The translations under genes were made by a program, and so were the position numbers. A stretch of 64,000 bases of DNA from Cephalotus follicularis (lineage: Eukaryota; Streptophyta; Magnoliopsida; Oxalidales; Cephalotaceae), in the NCBI GenBank assembly GCA_001972305.1, contig BDDD01000079.1, positions 221,684 to 285,683 of the forward strand, in the 5' to 3' direction. A model generated the notes under the pieces. That model made no database searches. It had not been told where the DNA came from and worked only from the letters and a program-made list of their open reading frames with translations. This document shows positions 63,964-64,000 of this stretch, one piece after another. The stretch's first letter is position 1, and the number at the start of each line of letters is the position of its first letter.

Positions 63964-64000
<37 letters not shown>
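63496..64000. other. Intron of the CobW gene ending in a poly-T run at the window edge
   Basis: From about 63930 the sequence becomes T and G homopolymers, and the last 35 bases are all T. The run may be a real long tract or a local assembly collapse. No further exon is visible. Confidence 0.6.

Noticed and set aside
1-64000. CRISPR arrays, rRNA, tRNA, bacterial operons or viral genes
   Set aside because: None seen. The tandem repeats present are microsatellites, minisatellites or local duplications, and I recognised no tRNA or rRNA sequence by eye.

Overview
The window is nuclear DNA from a flowering plant, almost certainly a eudicot. Genes are intron-rich with GT..AG introns and AT-rich non-coding DNA. 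The protein families are plant-specific or plant-typical: a type-A-like response regulator, a VAL/HSI2 B3 repressor, an ATL RING-H2 ligase, a group I bZIP, a UDP-xylose transporter and a chromomethylase. There are no operons and no bacterial or viral genes. I rebuilt exon structures by hand from splice sites, reading phase and family knowledge. Every model called complete closes in frame from ATG to stop; none has transcript support here.

Layout: 251-4857 (+) unknown protein of about 659 aa with a young in-frame internal duplication; 5059-6557 (-) 150-aa receiver-only response regulator; 8071-10273 (-) unknown 450-aa protein; 10274-16054 repeat-rich intergenic DNA with several MITE-like elements and a GC-richer block (about 13540-14820) that looks like an organellar insertion; 16055-21794 (+) VAL1/HSI2; 22559-23110 (-) ATL RING-H2; 24563-25851 (+) bZIP; 27046-30288 (-) TRF-like Myb protein; 33648-42743 (+) nardilysin-like M16 metalloprotease; 44628-47955 (+) UDP-xylose transporter; 48577-50343 (+) decayed Mn superoxide dismutase; about 50620-50900 (-) LINE remnant; 51271-61127 (+) CMT2 DNA methyltransferase; 61912 to beyond the window (+) CobW/ZNG1-type GTPase, cut by the right edge.

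The genes do not form one pathway. Two are chromatin silencers: VAL1 reads RY-type DNA motifs and recruits Polycomb, and CMT2 reads H3K9 methylation and writes non-CG DNA methylation. From memory, the order bZIP / TRFL / nardilysin / UXT matches Arabidopsis At1g06850-At1g06910, and VAL1 next to UXT matches At2g30460-At2g30470. The window may therefore keep an ancestral block that was split between duplicated segments in Arabidopsis.

I found no convincing undescribed biological system. The most useful leads are the response regulator lacking one acidic-pocket Asp, the in-frame exon-intron-exon duplication in the first gene, the poly-C frameshift at the VAL1 C terminus, the multiply broken MnSOD, the repeat expansion and duplicated last exon in the TRF-like gene, a GC-AG intron in CMT2, and the organelle-like insertion.
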